Part shown: in pieces, positions 52,703-61,783 of the stretch
Position numbering within the stretch: position 1 is the first letter of the stretch
Layout of the letters: each line of letters starts with the position of its first letter
NCBI GenBank assembly: GCA_030526155.1
Contig: JAUNDI010000007.1
Coordinates: forward strand, 1-64,000
Direction of reading: 5' to 3'
Source: Bacteroidia bacterium
GTDB taxonomy: Bacteria > Bacteroidota > Bacteroidia > Bacteroidales > Marinilabiliaceae
Length of the DNA stretch: 64,000 bases
Notes under the pieces: model-generated
Database searches by the model: none
The model's input: only the letters and a program-made list of their open reading frames with translations
What the model was told of the DNA's origin: nothing
Made by a program: the position numbers and the translations under genes

Positions 52703-53697
52703 TGGGTGTAGCAAGAGGAATATTGTTGAGACCAATCTCTTGGATATACGGACTTGTAGTATCTATTGTAGATTTATTACACAGAATAGGTATTCTGAAA
52801 ACGAAAGAGGCTCCTATTCGCACTATCTGTATAGGTAACCTAACAGTAGGCGGTACAGGAAAGACCCCCATTACAGAATATTTGATAGACAAGCTACATG
52901 CCAAAGGCAAGAAAGTGGTAATGCTCAGTCGCGGTTATAGAAGAAAAACCAAAGGACTACAAGTAGCTACTCCAAAATCCACTGCATTAGACATTGGAGA
53001 TGAGCCTATGCAGATACATAGGAGATATCCTGATGTACCGATAGTAGTTGATGGAGATAGAAATAGAGCATTAGAGTATATCAAACAGAATATGCCCGAT
53101 ACAGACATTGTGATAATGGATGACGGCATGCAGCATAAGTCGACCAAAGCCACAGAGTACGTCATGGTATGCGACTATGCGCGCCCTATTTATGAAGACT
53201 TAATGCTACCAGCAGGTAATTTAAGAGAGCCATGGAGTGCAAGAAAGAGGGCAAAGACGGTAATAGTAAATAAGTGTCCCCTTGATATCTCAGAGGAAGA
53301 GATGACAGAGATAGAGAGGCGGCTAGAATTAGACGAGACACAAAAGCTATACTTCACTGGGATAGAGTATAAAGAGTTGGTAGGAGGTACGGCAGCTATA
53401 AATAAGGCTGTAGCCATAGCAGGGATAGGTCGCCCAGAGCCATTCTTTGAAGAGATAAGGAGAAGGTTCGGAGAGGATACAGAGTGCATAAAATATGGAG
53501 ACCATCATCAGTTTTCCGACGAAGAGTTGAGAGAAGTAGAGAAGCGGTTAGATATGCTAGGAGAAGAATCGGTATTAATATGCACAGAGAAAGATGCCCA
53601 GCGATTGAGTAACAAAATAGGCAGACATTCAGTATGCTATCTCAGAATAGGGTTACGATTATTGCGAGGCAATTCGTTTGATATAGTAGAAATATAA
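52702..53697 (+). CDS. lpxK: tetraacyldisaccharide 4'-kinase
   Basis: Phosphorylates the 4' position of the lipid A disaccharide at the inner membrane. 331 residues. P-loop VGGTGKTP in IGNLTVGGTGKTPITEYL, then LSRGYRRKTKG and the conserved IVMDDGMQHKS. Its ATG overlaps the preceding stop (TAATG). Separate from lpxD-lpxC-lpxA at 5.6-8.4 kb. Confidence 0.94.
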   Translation: MGVARGILLRPISWIYGLVVSIVDLLHRIGILKTKEAPIRTICIGNLTVGGTGKTPITEYLIDKLHAKGKKVVMLSRGYRRKTKGLQVATPKSTALDIGDEPMQIHRRYPDVPIVVDGDRNRALEYIKQNMPDTDIVIMDDGMQHKSTKATEYVMVCDYARPIYEDLMLPAGNLREPWSARKRAKTVIVNKCPLDISEEEMTEIERRLELDETQKLYFTGIEYKELVGGTAAINKAVAIAGIGRPEPFFEEIRRRFGEDTECIKYGDHHQFSDEELREVEKRLDMLGEESVLICTEKDAQRLSNKIGRHSVCYLRIGLRLLRGNSFDIVEI

Positions 53698-53715
53698 CAT
53701 AACAACAATAGGAAT

Positions 53716-54534
53716 ATGATTAACAAGATTAATGAAGCTGCGGCATACCTTAAGTCGCAGTTTACAGCACAGCCACGTGTAGGCATTATTCTAGGCACTG
53801 GACTTGGTGGATTGGTAAACGAGATAAAGATAGAGAAATCTATAGACTATAAGTTGATACCACACTTTCCTGTATCTACAGTTGAGGGACATAGTGGTAG
53901 ATTGATACTAGGTACTATTGGCGGTGTTCCTGTATTAGCCATGCAAGGTAGATTCCACTATTACGAAGGCTATACAATGCAGCAAGTAACATTCCCTGCA
54001 AGAGTTATGAAGGTGTGTGGTATAAATACACTCTTTGTATCTAATGCCAGCGGAGGTTTGAACCCAGCATTTAAGGTAGGTACTATTATGGTTATTAAGG
54101 ACCATATAAATATGTTTGGCACAAACCCATTGATAGGACCAAACATGTCGGAGTTCGGACCACGCTTCCCAGATATGAGTGAGGTATATAGCAAAGAGCT
54201 AAGAAATAAAGCCTTTGCCATTGCAGAGAGAGAGAATATTCACTTGCTAGAGGGTGTATATGTAGGCACAACTGGTCCGACATTTGAGACCCCAGCAGAG
54301 TATAAGATGTTCAGACTTCTTGGTGCAGATGCAGTAGGTATGTCTACTGTACCAGAGGTAATAGTAGCCCATCATGCAGGCATGGAAGTATTTGGTGTTT
54401 CGATTATTACCGATTCAGGCGTTCCTGGCGAGATTGTTGAGGTAAGTCATGAAGAGGTACAAAAAGTAGCTGCAGCAGCAGAGCCAAAGATGACTAGAAT
54501 TATTGCTCAACTTGTACAAGAGTTGGACAAATAG
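53716..54534 (+). CDS. purine nucleoside phosphorylase (trimeric PNP type)
   Basis: Cleaves inosine and guanosine with phosphate to release the base. 272 residues, the length of the trimeric, mammalian-like class. Visible are the phosphate-site GIILGTGLGG, the RFHYYEGY block, FVSNASGGLNPAF, and the purine-site sequence ETPAEYKMFRLLGADAVGMSTVPE. It is 18 bases after lpxK and has a terminator. Confidence 0.94.
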   Translation: MINKINEAAAYLKSQFTAQPRVGIILGTGLGGLVNEIKIEKSIDYKLIPHFPVSTVEGHSGRLILGTIGGVPVLAMQGRFHYYEGYTMQQVTFPARVMKVCGINTLFVSNASGGLNPAFKVGTIMVIKDHINMFGTNPLIGPNMSEFGPRFPDMSEVYSKELRNKAFAIAERENIHLLEGVYVGTTGPTFETPAEYKMFRLLGADAVGMSTVPEVIVAHHAGMEVFGVSIITDSGVPGEIVEVSHEEVQKVAAAAEPKMTRIIAQLVQELDK

Positions 54535-54556
54535 AAAATAAAGAAATAGGATGAGA

Positions 54557-54589
54557 GAGGGTGCGTCATGATATTGATGCGCCCTCTTT
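54557..54589 (+). terminator. terminator after purine nucleoside phosphorylase
   Basis: A 12-bp stem (two G-T pairs): GAGGGTGCGTCA (54557-54568) and TGATGCGCCCTC (54575-54586), then TTTG. It lies just before thpR. Confidence 0.7.
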
Positions 54590-54603
54590 GCAATTATTGG
54601 ATT

Positions 54604-55098
54604 ATGAAACTATTTGTAGCTATACAATTTACGGATTTGGTAAAATGCGCACTCAAAGATATACAAGAGGCATTGAGAGAGTGTGGAGTTAGAGGTAATT
54701 GGTGTAGTGATGGGAATCTACATATGACAATGGTTTATATTGGGGAGTGTGATGAGGTTGATAAGATAAGGCTAGCTATTGATGAGGTACGATTTGAGCC
54801 TTTTGAGATGGAGCTAGGGCGGTTGGATACATTTGTCACGAAGTATGGAAGAGTAATATGGTGTGGGGTGAGAAATGAGGCACCATTGAATGATATAGCC
54901 AAGAGGCTTAGGGAGAGATTAGATGCACATGGGATACGCTATAAAGGTACGAAATTTAAGCCGCACATATCATTATTGAAAGATGCCAATATAGAAGAGA
55001 CAGACGTGGAGGTGGAGAGAGTAGGTATGATAGTTGACAAGATGGTTTTGATGAAGTCTGAGAAAGTTGATGGTCAACATATATATAGTAGGGTTTGA
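54604..55098 (+). CDS. thpR: RNA 2',3'-cyclic phosphodiesterase (LigT/ThpR)
   Basis: 2H phosphoesterase, ~164 residues, hydrolysing 2',3'-cyclic phosphates on RNA. The two HxT/S catalytic motifs are HMTMVYIG and HISLLKD. I place the start at 54604 (MKLFVAIQFTD); the in-frame ATG at 54568 lies within the preceding terminator stem. It is cut off from the upstream operon by that terminator, and its own promoter is not obvious. Confidence 0.87.
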   Translation: MKLFVAIQFTDLVKCALKDIQEALRECGVRGNWCSDGNLHMTMVYIGECDEVDKIRLAIDEVRFEPFEMELGRLDTFVTKYGRVIWCGVRNEAPLNDIAKRLRERLDAHGIRYKGTKFKPHISLLKDANIEETDVEVERVGMIVDKMVLMKSEKVDGQHIYSRV

Positions 55099-55319
55099 GA
55101 ATACTTATAGGACCCTCTATGTATACTCTCTGCATACGGTTTGCTCGCAAAATTTCAAATGTTAGATATAATTATACACTATGTAAGAAACCGCAGATAA
55201 AGTGGATATATTTTGAAATAAATTGCAACTTATAGATAAATGATACGTATAGGTGTGCAAACGAAGTTTATTCGTTGATTAGTTGATAAGTGTGTTTGGG
55301 TGATTTATTCACGATGGAA

Positions 55320-55353
55320 GGTAGCGATGCGATTTCGTTGCCTCCCATTTTTT
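55320..55353 (+). terminator. terminator upstream of kdsB
   Basis: GGTAGCGA (55320-55327) pairs with TCGTTGCC (55335-55342, two G-T pairs), then TCCCA and six T residues. About 220 bases after thpR, so the thpR message may have a long tail. Confidence 0.65.
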
Positions 55354-55379
55354 ATATGGCATATTGTTATCAATTTTTC

Positions 55380-55387
55380 TACCTTTG
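55380..55387 (+). promoter_or_regulatory. -7 promoter element of kdsB-metA
   Basis: TACCTTTG, 21 bases before the kdsB ATG; the -33 is poor. Confidence 0.6.
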
Positions 55388-55407
55388 CATTTCAAATATA
55401 GGAGAAT

Positions 55408-56166
55408 ATGAACGCAAAAATTCTAGGTCTTATACCTGCTAGGTATGCGTCGACACGCTTTCCTGGCAAACCACTTGCTGACATTGGGGGCAAACCAATG
55501 ATACAACGAGTATATGAGAGAGCAGCTAGTGTATTAGAGCATGTGTATGTTGCTACGGACGATGAGCGTATAGCTAATGTAGTAAAATCGTTTGGCGGAC
55601 GCGTAGTGATGACTGCCGATACACATAAGAGCGGCACAGACCGTTGCGCTGAAGCACTTAATACCGTACAAGCAGAATTGAACATCTCCTTTCATGCCGT
55701 AATAAACATACAAGGAGATGAGCCATTCATAGAACCTACACAGATAAGGCTATTAGCATCTGCATTTGAAGATGCAAAAACAGAGATAGCTACACTTGTC
55801 AAACCAGTTGACAACCAAGCAGACCTTATCTCGCCAAATAAACCAAAGGTAGTACTATCACAAGAGAACAATGCACTATACTTTAGCCGTCAGCCTATAC
55901 CATATTTGCGCGGTGTAGAGATAGACAAGTGGCTAGAGAGTGGTACAAAATACTATAACCACATTGGTATGTATGGTTATAGAGCTGATGTGCTTGGAAA
56001 GATTACGAAACTTCCTCTTGGAACATTAGAGAAGATAGAATCCTTAGAGCAGCTACGTTGGTTGGAGAACGGATATACTATTAAAGTTCTCGAGACAGAG
56101 CTAGAGAGCTTATCCATTGATACACCTGAAGATTTACAAGCCCTCAAAGATAGAGGACTAATCTAA
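55408..56166 (+). CDS. kdsB: CMP-Kdo synthetase
   Basis: 3-deoxy-manno-octulosonate cytidylyltransferase: activates Kdo with CTP for LPS inner-core synthesis. 252 residues. N-terminal [19 protein letters not shown] is the nucleotide-binding loop; [20 protein letters not shown] and [11 protein letters not shown] are all conserved. It is followed by metA after 17 bases. Confidence 0.95.
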   Translation: MNAKILGLIPARYASTRFPGKPLADIGGKPMIQRVYERAASVLEHVYVATDDERIANVVKSFGGRVVMTADTHKSGTDRCAEALNTVQAELNISFHAVINIQGDEPFIEPTQIRLLASAFEDAKTEIATLVKPVDNQADLISPNKPKVVLSQENNALYFSRQPIPYLRGVEIDKWLESGTKYYNHIGMYGYRADVLGKITKLPLGTLEKIESLEQLRWLENGYTIKVLETELESLSIDTPEDLQALKDRGLI

Positions 56167-56183
56167 TATACAATACGAATATT

Positions 56184-57089
56184 ATGCCTATAAGAATACC
56201 AGACCTACTTCCTGCAAGACAGATACTAGAGAGCGAGAACGTCTTTGTAATGAGCGAAACACGTGCCCTACAGCAAGATATACGCCCATTGAAGATTTTG
56301 ATTCTCAATCTTATGCCTACCAAGATTACGACAGAGACACAGCTTTTGCGCTGCTTGTCGAACTCGCCACTTCAGGTAGACGTAGAATTTTTGCGCACAC
56401 GTACGCACAACTCGAAGAACACGCCTAATGAACACCTTAGTACTTTCTACAAAGACTTCGATGAAGTAAAAGACCATAAGTACGATGGTATGATTATTAC
56501 AGGTGCGCCAGTAGAGCAGATGCAATTTGAGCAGGTAGACTATTGGGAGGAGCTTGTGGCAATAATGGATTGGACTAAGACTAACGTTACCAATACATTC
56601 CACATCTGCTGGGGCGCACAAGCAGGATTGTATTACCATTATGGCATCAACAAACATCCACTAAGTCAGAAGATGTTTGGCGTATACAAACACAATGTAA
56701 TTAATCCGCAAGAACCTCTTATGAGAGGATTTGACGACTACTTCTATGCTCCACACTCACGCCATACAGCGGTAAGAAGTGAAGATATACGAAGTAATGA
56801 GGGGTTGAGGCTATTGGCAGAATCTGATGATGCAGGTGCGTATATCATAATATCAGCAGATCGCCGACAAATATTTGTAACAGGTCATTCTGAGTATGAT
56901 AGAGATACTCTTAAGGGTGAGTATGTACGCGATTTAGGTCGTGGCTTAGAGATACAACAACCCGTCAATTATTTCCCAGACGGAGATGCAAGTGCCATAC
57001 CAAATGTTATATGGAGAGCACATGCGCACTTGCTATATACCAACTGGTTAAATTATTACGTATATCAAGCGACACCATATAATTTGTAA
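56184..57089 (+). CDS. metA: homoserine O-acetyltransferase, MetA type
   Basis: First committed step of methionine synthesis. 301 residues. The catalytic Cys is in [10 protein letters not shown], the His-x-Glu pair in [10 protein letters not shown]. Residue 111, in GAPVE, is Glu; in the MetA family Glu at this site selects acetyl-CoA while Gly (as in E. coli) selects succinyl-CoA, so acetylation is predicted here. No Met-responsive riboswitch is visible, and the gene shares an operon with kdsB, an odd pairing without a metabolic link. Confidence 0.93.
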   Translation: MPIRIPDLLPARQILESENVFVMSETRALQQDIRPLKILILNLMPTKITTETQLLRCLSNSPLQVDVEFLRTRTHNSKNTPNEHLSTFYKDFDEVKDHKYDGMIITGAPVEQMQFEQVDYWEELVAIMDWTKTNVTNTFHICWGAQAGLYYHYGINKHPLSQKMFGVYKHNVINPQEPLMRGFDDYFYAPHSRHTAVRSEDIRSNEGLRLLAESDDAGAYIIISADRRQIFVTGHSEYDRDTLKGEYVRDLGRGLEIQQPVNYFPDGDASAIPNVIWRAHAHLLYTNWLNYYVYQATPYNL

Positions 57090-57106
57090 TTTTTAGGATT
57101 TTTTAC

Positions 57107-57136
57107 ATTGATATACAAAAAGATTACTTAACTTTG
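57107..57136 (+). promoter_or_regulatory. promoter of the tRNA-Lys genes
   Basis: ATTG (57107-57110), 18 bp, TAACTTTG (57129-57136), 32 bases before the first tRNA. Confidence 0.7.
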
Positions 57137-57168
57137 CACCGCTTTTAAGACAAAAGCAAAACTAGGTT

Positions 57169-57241
57169 GAATCAGTAGCTCAGTAGGTAGAGCACAACAC
57201 TTTTAATGTTGGGGTCCTGGGTTCGAACCCCAGCTGGTTCA
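57169..57241 (+). tRNA. tRNA-Lys (anticodon TTT), first copy
   Basis: Acceptor GAATCAG with CTGGTTC (one T-G pair), anticodon stem CAACA/TGTTG with loop CTTTTAA (anticodon TTT), T stem CTGGG/CCCAG with loop TTCGAAC, discriminator A. CCA not encoded. Confidence 0.95.
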
Positions 57242-57278
57242 CTCTCACTACGGTGGGATTAAGTTTTTACATTAGGTT

Positions 57279-57351
57279 GAATCAGTAGCTCAGCAGGTAG
57301 AGCACAACACTTTTAATGTTGGGGTCCTGGGTTCGAACCCCAGCTGGTTCA
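57279..57351 (+). tRNA. tRNA-Lys (anticodon TTT), second copy
   Basis: Identical to the first copy except for one D-loop base (C instead of T at 57294). Five bases in front are also shared, so it is a tandem duplication of about 110-bp period. Confidence 0.95.
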
Positions 57352-57395
57352 CTTTATTAAGGTAAGGTTATTTATTAGGTTGGTAAATGTAAAAC

Positions 57396-57434
57396 CCCGT
57401 AAGAGATGTGATATTTCTTGCGGAGTTTTTTTTA
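57396..57434 (+). terminator. terminator of the tRNA-Lys pair
   Basis: CCGTAAGA pairs with TCTTGCGG (one T-G), T8 tract follows. The arms span 57397-57423. Confidence 0.8.
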
Positions 57435-57449
57435 TCAATCAGAAATAGA

Positions 57450-57457
57450 TATCTTTA
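57450..57457 (+). promoter_or_regulatory. likely -7 element of glmS
   Basis: TATCTTTA, one base off TAnnTTTG, 45 bases before the glmS ATG. Confidence 0.4.
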
Positions 57458-57501
57458 CACGATTAATAGTGAAATAAGAATTCTTAGAAAAACAACTACT
57501 T

Positions 57502-59343
57502 ATGTGTGGAATAGTTGGATATATTGGTGGCAGAACAGCATACCCAATCCTAATTAAAGGTCTACAACGACTTGAATACCGTGGATATGATTCTGCTGGT
57601 ATAGCTCTTGTTAACGATACTACCGTAAATACATATAAATGTCGAGGTAAAGTAAAAGACCTCGAGAAGCTCATTGGTTCACAAAATATAGCTGGTTCTA
57701 TTGGTATTGGTCATACTCGTTGGGCAACACATGGTGCTCCAAACGATATCAATGCACACCCACATGTGTCAATGAATGGCAAATTTGTTGTAGTTCATAA
57801 TGGTATCATTGAGAACTATACATACCTAAAGAATATTCTAGTCGAGAAGGGATACACATTCAATAGCCAGACAGATACAGAGGTGTTGGCAAACTTTATC
57901 GAGGATATCTACCTAACAAGCAAATGCTCAGCAGAGACAGCTATACGCACTGCACTCCTCAGAATAATTGGTGCATACGGTCTTGCTATCATCTGTACAG
58001 ACGAACCAGATAAGTTGTTCGGCACTAGAAAGGGCTCTCCACTAGTTCTCGGTATCGGAAATGGAGAGAATTTCCTAGCATCTGACGCTACTCCTATTAT
58101 TGAGTATACAGATAAGATGATATACCTCAATGACGAGGAGCTAGTAATAGCAACACCAGATGAGATACGCCTCACAAACATTCATGAGGATGGCGACAAG
58201 AATATTAATGTTACTAAAGTAGATCTTAGCATTGACAATATAGACAAGGGGCACTTCCCTCACTATATGCTTAAGGAGATTCATGAGCAGCCTATCACAA
58301 TAGCTGATACTCTTCGCGGCCGTCTTCTCCCTGATGCTCACGAGATACACCTAGGCGGTATAGCAGATGTCATGCCTCGCCTTATGCAAGCTCAACGTAT
58401 CATCATTGTAGCATGTGGCACATCGTATTACGCAGGTATGGTGGGTGAATACCTTATTGAGGAGTACGCTCGCGTAAATGTTGAGGTTGAATACGCATCA
58501 GAATTTAGATACCGTAACCCTATCATTACCCCAAACGATGTAATTATCGCCATAAGCCAATCAGGAGAAACAGCAGATACTCTTGCTGCTATCAGAATGG
58601 CAAAGGAACAGGGTGCCCTAATTCTTGGTATATGCAACGTAGTAGGTAGTAGTATTGCTCGTGAAACAGATGCTGGTATTTATACTCATGCAGGTCCTGA
58701 GATTGGTGTTGCATCTACAAAGGCCTTTACTGCTCAAGCAGTAGTAATGACTCTCCTTGCTCTCCAGTTGGGTAAGAAGAAGGGTATATTATCTGAGGAG
58801 CGATATGTAACATTGATAGACGAATTGGTAAACGTGCCTTCAGCAATCAATCGCATCCTTGCCGACGAGGAGAAGATTCGTGAGATTGCCGAGAAGTACC
58901 GTTCAGCTAATAACTCTATATACCTAGGTCGCGGTTTGCTCTACCCAGTTGCGCTCGAGGGTGCTCTTAAACTTAAGGAGATATCATACATCCATGCCGA
59001 GGGTTACCCAGCTGCCGAGATGAAGCATGGTCCTATCGCGCTTATAGATAACCTTATGCCAGTATTCGTCCTCGCTACAAAGGATAAATACTATGAGAAG
59101 GTAGTAAATAATATCCAAGAGGTTAAGGCTCGTCAGGGTCAAGTCATTGCCGTGGTTACCGTAGGTGATACCGTAATTCGCAAGATGGCAGATTATGTCA
59201 TAGAAATCCCACACACCGAAGATCCTTTTATCCCTCTCTTAGCAGTTATTCCTCTACAGCTATTCAGCTATTACGTGGCAGTTATGCGTGGTTGCAATGT
59301 CGACCAGCCTCGTAACTTAGCAAAGAGCGTTACTGTAGAATAA
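57502..59343 (+). CDS. glmS: glutamine:fructose-6-phosphate aminotransferase (isomerising)
   Basis: Makes glucosamine-6-phosphate, the entry point to UDP-GlcNAc for peptidoglycan and lipid A. 613 residues. The glutaminase domain starts with the nucleophile Cys2 (MCGIVGYIG) and carries HTRWATHGAP; two SIS domains follow (VACGTSYYAGMV, ISQSGETADT), with the C-terminal PRNLAKSVTVE. Its leader (45 bases) is too short for a glmS ribozyme. First gene of glmS-rbfA-methyltransferase-permease. Confidence 0.96.
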   Translation: MCGIVGYIGGRTAYPILIKGLQRLEYRGYDSAGIALVNDTTVNTYKCRGKVKDLEKLIGSQNIAGSIGIGHTRWATHGAPNDINAHPHVSMNGKFVVVHNGIIENYTYLKNILVEKGYTFNSQTDTEVLANFIEDIYLTSKCSAETAIRTALLRIIGAYGLAIICTDEPDKLFGTRKGSPLVLGIGNGENFLASDATPIIEYTDKMIYLNDEELVIATPDEIRLTNIHEDGDKNINVTKVDLSIDNIDKGHFPHYMLKEIHEQPITIADTLRGRLLPDAHEIHLGGIADVMPRLMQAQRIIIVACGTSYYAGMVGEYLIEEYARVNVEVEYASEFRYRNPIITPNDVIIAISQSGETADTLAAIRMAKEQGALILGICNVVGSSIARETDAGIYTHAGPEIGVASTKAFTAQAVVMTLLALQLGKKKGILSEERYVTLIDELVNVPSAINRILADEEKIREIAEKYRSANNSIYLGRGLLYPVALEGALKLKEISYIHAEGYPAAEMKHGPIALIDNLMPVFVLATKDKYYEKVVNNIQEVKARQGQVIAVVTVGDTVIRKMADYVIEIPHTEDPFIPLLAVIPLQLFSYYVAVMRGCNVDQPRNLAKSVTVE

Positions 59344-59365
59344 CCCCAACAAACACTTTTATTTT

Positions 59366-59704
59366 ATGGAATCTACAAGACAAAAGAAAATATCACGTCT
59401 CCTCCAAAAGGAGACTGCCGAGCTCCTTCAACAAGAACTACGCGAACTTACTCTAGGCGCTATGGTAAGCATTACTATAGCTAGGGTATCTAGTGACCTT
59501 AGCCAGGTTAAGTTCTATATCTCTGTATTTCCTACAGAGAAGACTAATGCCGTACTCGAGAGCATCAACCAAAACATTCATCGAGTACGCTTTGGTATAG
59601 GTCAGCGCACAGGTAAGCAACTTCGAATAGTTCCTTCTCCAGTATTCTTCATTGACGATAGCCTCGACTACTTGGAGAATATCGACGAATTGCTCAAGAA
59701 ATAA
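59366..59704 (+). CDS. rbfA: 30S ribosome-binding factor A
   Basis: Helps 16S rRNA 5'-end maturation and 30S assembly. 112 residues, one KH-like domain: RQKKISRLLQKETAELLQ at the start and VRFGIGQRTGKQLRIVPSP near the end. 22 bases after glmS; the next gene begins 10 bases later. Confidence 0.92.
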   Translation: MESTRQKKISRLLQKETAELLQQELRELTLGAMVSITIARVSSDLSQVKFYISVFPTEKTNAVLESINQNIHRVRFGIGQRTGKQLRIVPSPVFFIDDSLDYLENIDELLKK

Positions 59705-59714
59705 TCCGCCACTC

Positions 59715-60530
59715 ATGCAATACGACACAATTAAGCGAAGCCTAGGTAACGTAGTAAGCCACGCTCCTTGGATGCGTGTTTGCTTCTATCACTTGCTAGA
59801 TCTACTACTCCTCCGCTCTTGGCACATCAAAAGGGCTTTGAATAGATGGAGTAAACAAACGCCTAATGCTTCTATCCTCGATGCAGGTAGCGGCTTCGGT
59901 CAGTACTCTTATGGGTTGTCCCAACTTAATTCGTCGTATCGCATCCTAGGTGTGGATGTAAAGGATGAACAAATTGCCGATTGCAATAGCTTCTTCTCTG
60001 TTCTCAATCTAGCAGACAGAGTGCGCTTTGAATCGCAAGATCTTACAAAGTATAAGGTCGATAATAAGTACGACTTGATACTCTCTGTCGATGTAATGGA
60101 GCACATCCTAGAGGACGAACTAGTATTCCAAAATTTCTACGCCTCTATGCGGGAGGGGGGTATGCTCCTCATCTCTACACCATCCGACCTTGGTGGCTCA
60201 GATTCTGATGAGCATGATGCCAATGGCGCTCATGGCTTCATAGATGAGCATGTGCGCGATGGATATAATATCAATGATATCCAAGAAAAACTCTCAAGGG
60301 CAGGGTTTAAAAATATTAATGCCAAGTACTCTTATGGTACCTTTGGCCATATATCATGGGTCCTATCAATGAAATGGCCTATTACAATGCTCAACTTTAG
60401 CAAGGCTCTCTTCATCGTTCTCCCTCTATATTATATCTTATTCTTCCCATGGTGCCTAATATTTAATACGTTAGACCTATACATGCACCATAAGGCTGGA
60501 ACAGGCCTAATCGTCGAGGCTTATAAGTAA
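59715..60530 (+). CDS. class I SAM-dependent methyltransferase
   Basis: 271 residues from the ATG at 59715 (MQYDTIKRSLGN); an earlier in-frame ATG at 59652 lies inside rbfA. The SAM motif is ILDAGSGFGQYSYGL, with LGVDVKDEQI and LILSVDVMEHILEDE. The C-terminal ~60 residues are hydrophobic (FIVLPLYYILFFPWCLIFN), suggesting membrane association, unusual for a simple methyltransferase. Position between rbfA and the lipoprotein-export-like permease is common in Bacteroidales. Substrate unknown, possibly a lipid. Confidence 0.83.
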   Translation: MQYDTIKRSLGNVVSHAPWMRVCFYHLLDLLLLRSWHIKRALNRWSKQTPNASILDAGSGFGQYSYGLSQLNSSYRILGVDVKDEQIADCNSFFSVLNLADRVRFESQDLTKYKVDNKYDLILSVDVMEHILEDELVFQNFYASMREGGMLLISTPSDLGGSDSDEHDANGAHGFIDEHVRDGYNINDIQEKLSRAGFKNINAKYSYGTFGHISWVLSMKWPITMLNFSKALFIVLPLYYILFFPWCLIFNTLDLYMHHKAGTGLIVEAYK

Positions 60531-60535
60531 TCCCT

Positions 60536-61774
60536 ATGCGAATACCTATACTAATAGCATGGCGCTATCTCTTTGCCAAGAAGTCTCAGAATATCATAAA
60601 TGTGATATCTTGGATTTCTCTCCTTGGCGTACTCGTGGGTAGTGCAGCTATTCTTATTGTACTTAGCGTATTCAATGGTCTTCACTCTTTCGTGGGTTCT
60701 CTCTTTAGCTCTTTTGATCCCGACCTAAAAATAGAGTGCGTAGAGGGTAAGGTTTTTCAAGCTACCGATTCTCTCTTGAATAGTATCAGAAATACAGATG
60801 GCATAGAGTCTGCTTCATGTTATTTAGTGGATAATGCTCTAATAAAATACGACCAACGCCAGATGCCTGCTCTCATCATGGGAGTGGACGACTATTTTGG
60901 TGAAGTTACCAATATCGATAGCATTACTACATGTGGTCAGTTTCCTATCTGGAAAAACGATAATAGTAATAGTTGCGCCATAGGCTATATCTTAGCTCAA
61001 CAATTGGGCACAAACCCTATGGCTTTCTCTAACCAACTCATAATATATGCCCCCAAACGTATAGGTAATATCAATATGGCTAATCCCGAACAGTCGTTCA
61101 TCAAGCAGATATCTACCGTAGCTAGTACTTTCGCTGTGCAACAGGTGGATTACGACTCTCAATATGCCATCGTAAGCCTATCTCAAGCACGTAAATTATT
61201 CTGTTATGCCGATAGCGAGGTATCTGGTATTGGTATAAAAATTGCGAGCAACTGCAATGCAGATAGGGTACAGACCCTACTTCAAGAACGTTTGGGCAAC
61301 TCGCTTTCCGTAAAGAATAGGTGGGAACAGCACTCTTCTTTCTTCCGTATGATGGAGGTCGAGAAGTTTATGGCTTTCCTCATACTTCTGTTTATTTTGG
61401 CTATAGCCGCTTTTAATATAATCGGAACATTGTCTATGCTCATATACGAAAAGAAGGAGAGCATATTCATCCTCAAGGCTATGGGGGCTACTAAGCAGAC
61501 TACTACCCGTATCTTCCTCTTCGAAGGTCTATTGGTCTCAATAGGTGGTGCGCTTATAGGCCTATTACTTGGTATCGTTCTTGTGCTTATCCAACAGAAT
61601 TTCGGAATAATCAATTTCCATAATTCCGCATCGTACATCATAGAGGCCTACCCTGTACAATTAATATCTAGCGATATCTTAATAGTTTTTATCTCTGTTA
61701 TAATAGTGGGATACCTCGCAGCATGGTATCCCGTTCATACTATCGTTCACAAATACTACGACGAGACGAAATAA
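60536..61774 (+). CDS. LolC/LolE-type ABC permease (FtsX family)
   Basis: 412 residues. Opening RYLFAKKSQNIINVISWISLLGVLVGSAAIL is the LolC/E signature split over a first helix (~20-45); a periplasmic MacB-like domain (~46-265) follows, then three C-terminal helices with the FtsX pattern MEVEKFMAFLILLFILAIAAFN and KAMGATKQTTTRIFLFEG. In the Lol system such permeases pull lipoproteins out of the inner membrane with the LolD ATPase; no lolD is adjacent. It carries the TTGCTCGCAATTTTTA sequence on the opposite strand (61239-61251). Confidence 0.87.
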   Translation: MRIPILIAWRYLFAKKSQNIINVISWISLLGVLVGSAAILIVLSVFNGLHSFVGSLFSSFDPDLKIECVEGKVFQATDSLLNSIRNTDGIESASCYLVDNALIKYDQRQMPALIMGVDDYFGEVTNIDSITTCGQFPIWKNDNSNSCAIGYILAQQLGTNPMAFSNQLIIYAPKRIGNINMANPEQSFIKQISTVASTFAVQQVDYDSQYAIVSLSQARKLFCYADSEVSGIGIKIASNCNADRVQTLLQERLGNSLSVKNRWEQHSSFFRMMEVEKFMAFLILLFILAIAAFNIIGTLSMLIYEKKESIFILKAMGATKQTTTRIFLFEGLLVSIGGALIGLLLGIVLVLIQQNFGIINFHNSASYIIEAYPVQLISSDILIVFISVIIVGYLAAWYPVHTIVHKYYDETK

Positions 61775-61783
61775 TACCGCTCG

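Larger units (their letters stand above)
55099..55407. other. gene-free interval between thpR and kdsB
   Basis: 309 bases. It holds one TTGCTCGCA copy (55141-55149, preceded by GCATACGG), the short inverted repeat AACGA-AGTTTAT-TCGTT (55260-55276), a terminator at 55320-55353, and the kdsB -7 element TACCTTTG (55380-55387). No coding potential seen. Confidence 0.6.

Noticed and set aside
57169..57351. Assembly artefact as the cause of the doubled tRNA-Lys
   Set aside because: The copies differ at one D-loop base and have different 3' flanks, so a genuine tandem duplication is more likely.
57420..57501. glmS ribozyme in the glmS leader
   Set aside because: The leader is only about 45 bases and lacks any extended structure; a ribozyme needs more than 100 bases.
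59652..59714. Upstream start for the methyltransferase overlapping rbfA
   Set aside because: The added 21 residues read rbfA in another frame and do not resemble the family N-terminus.
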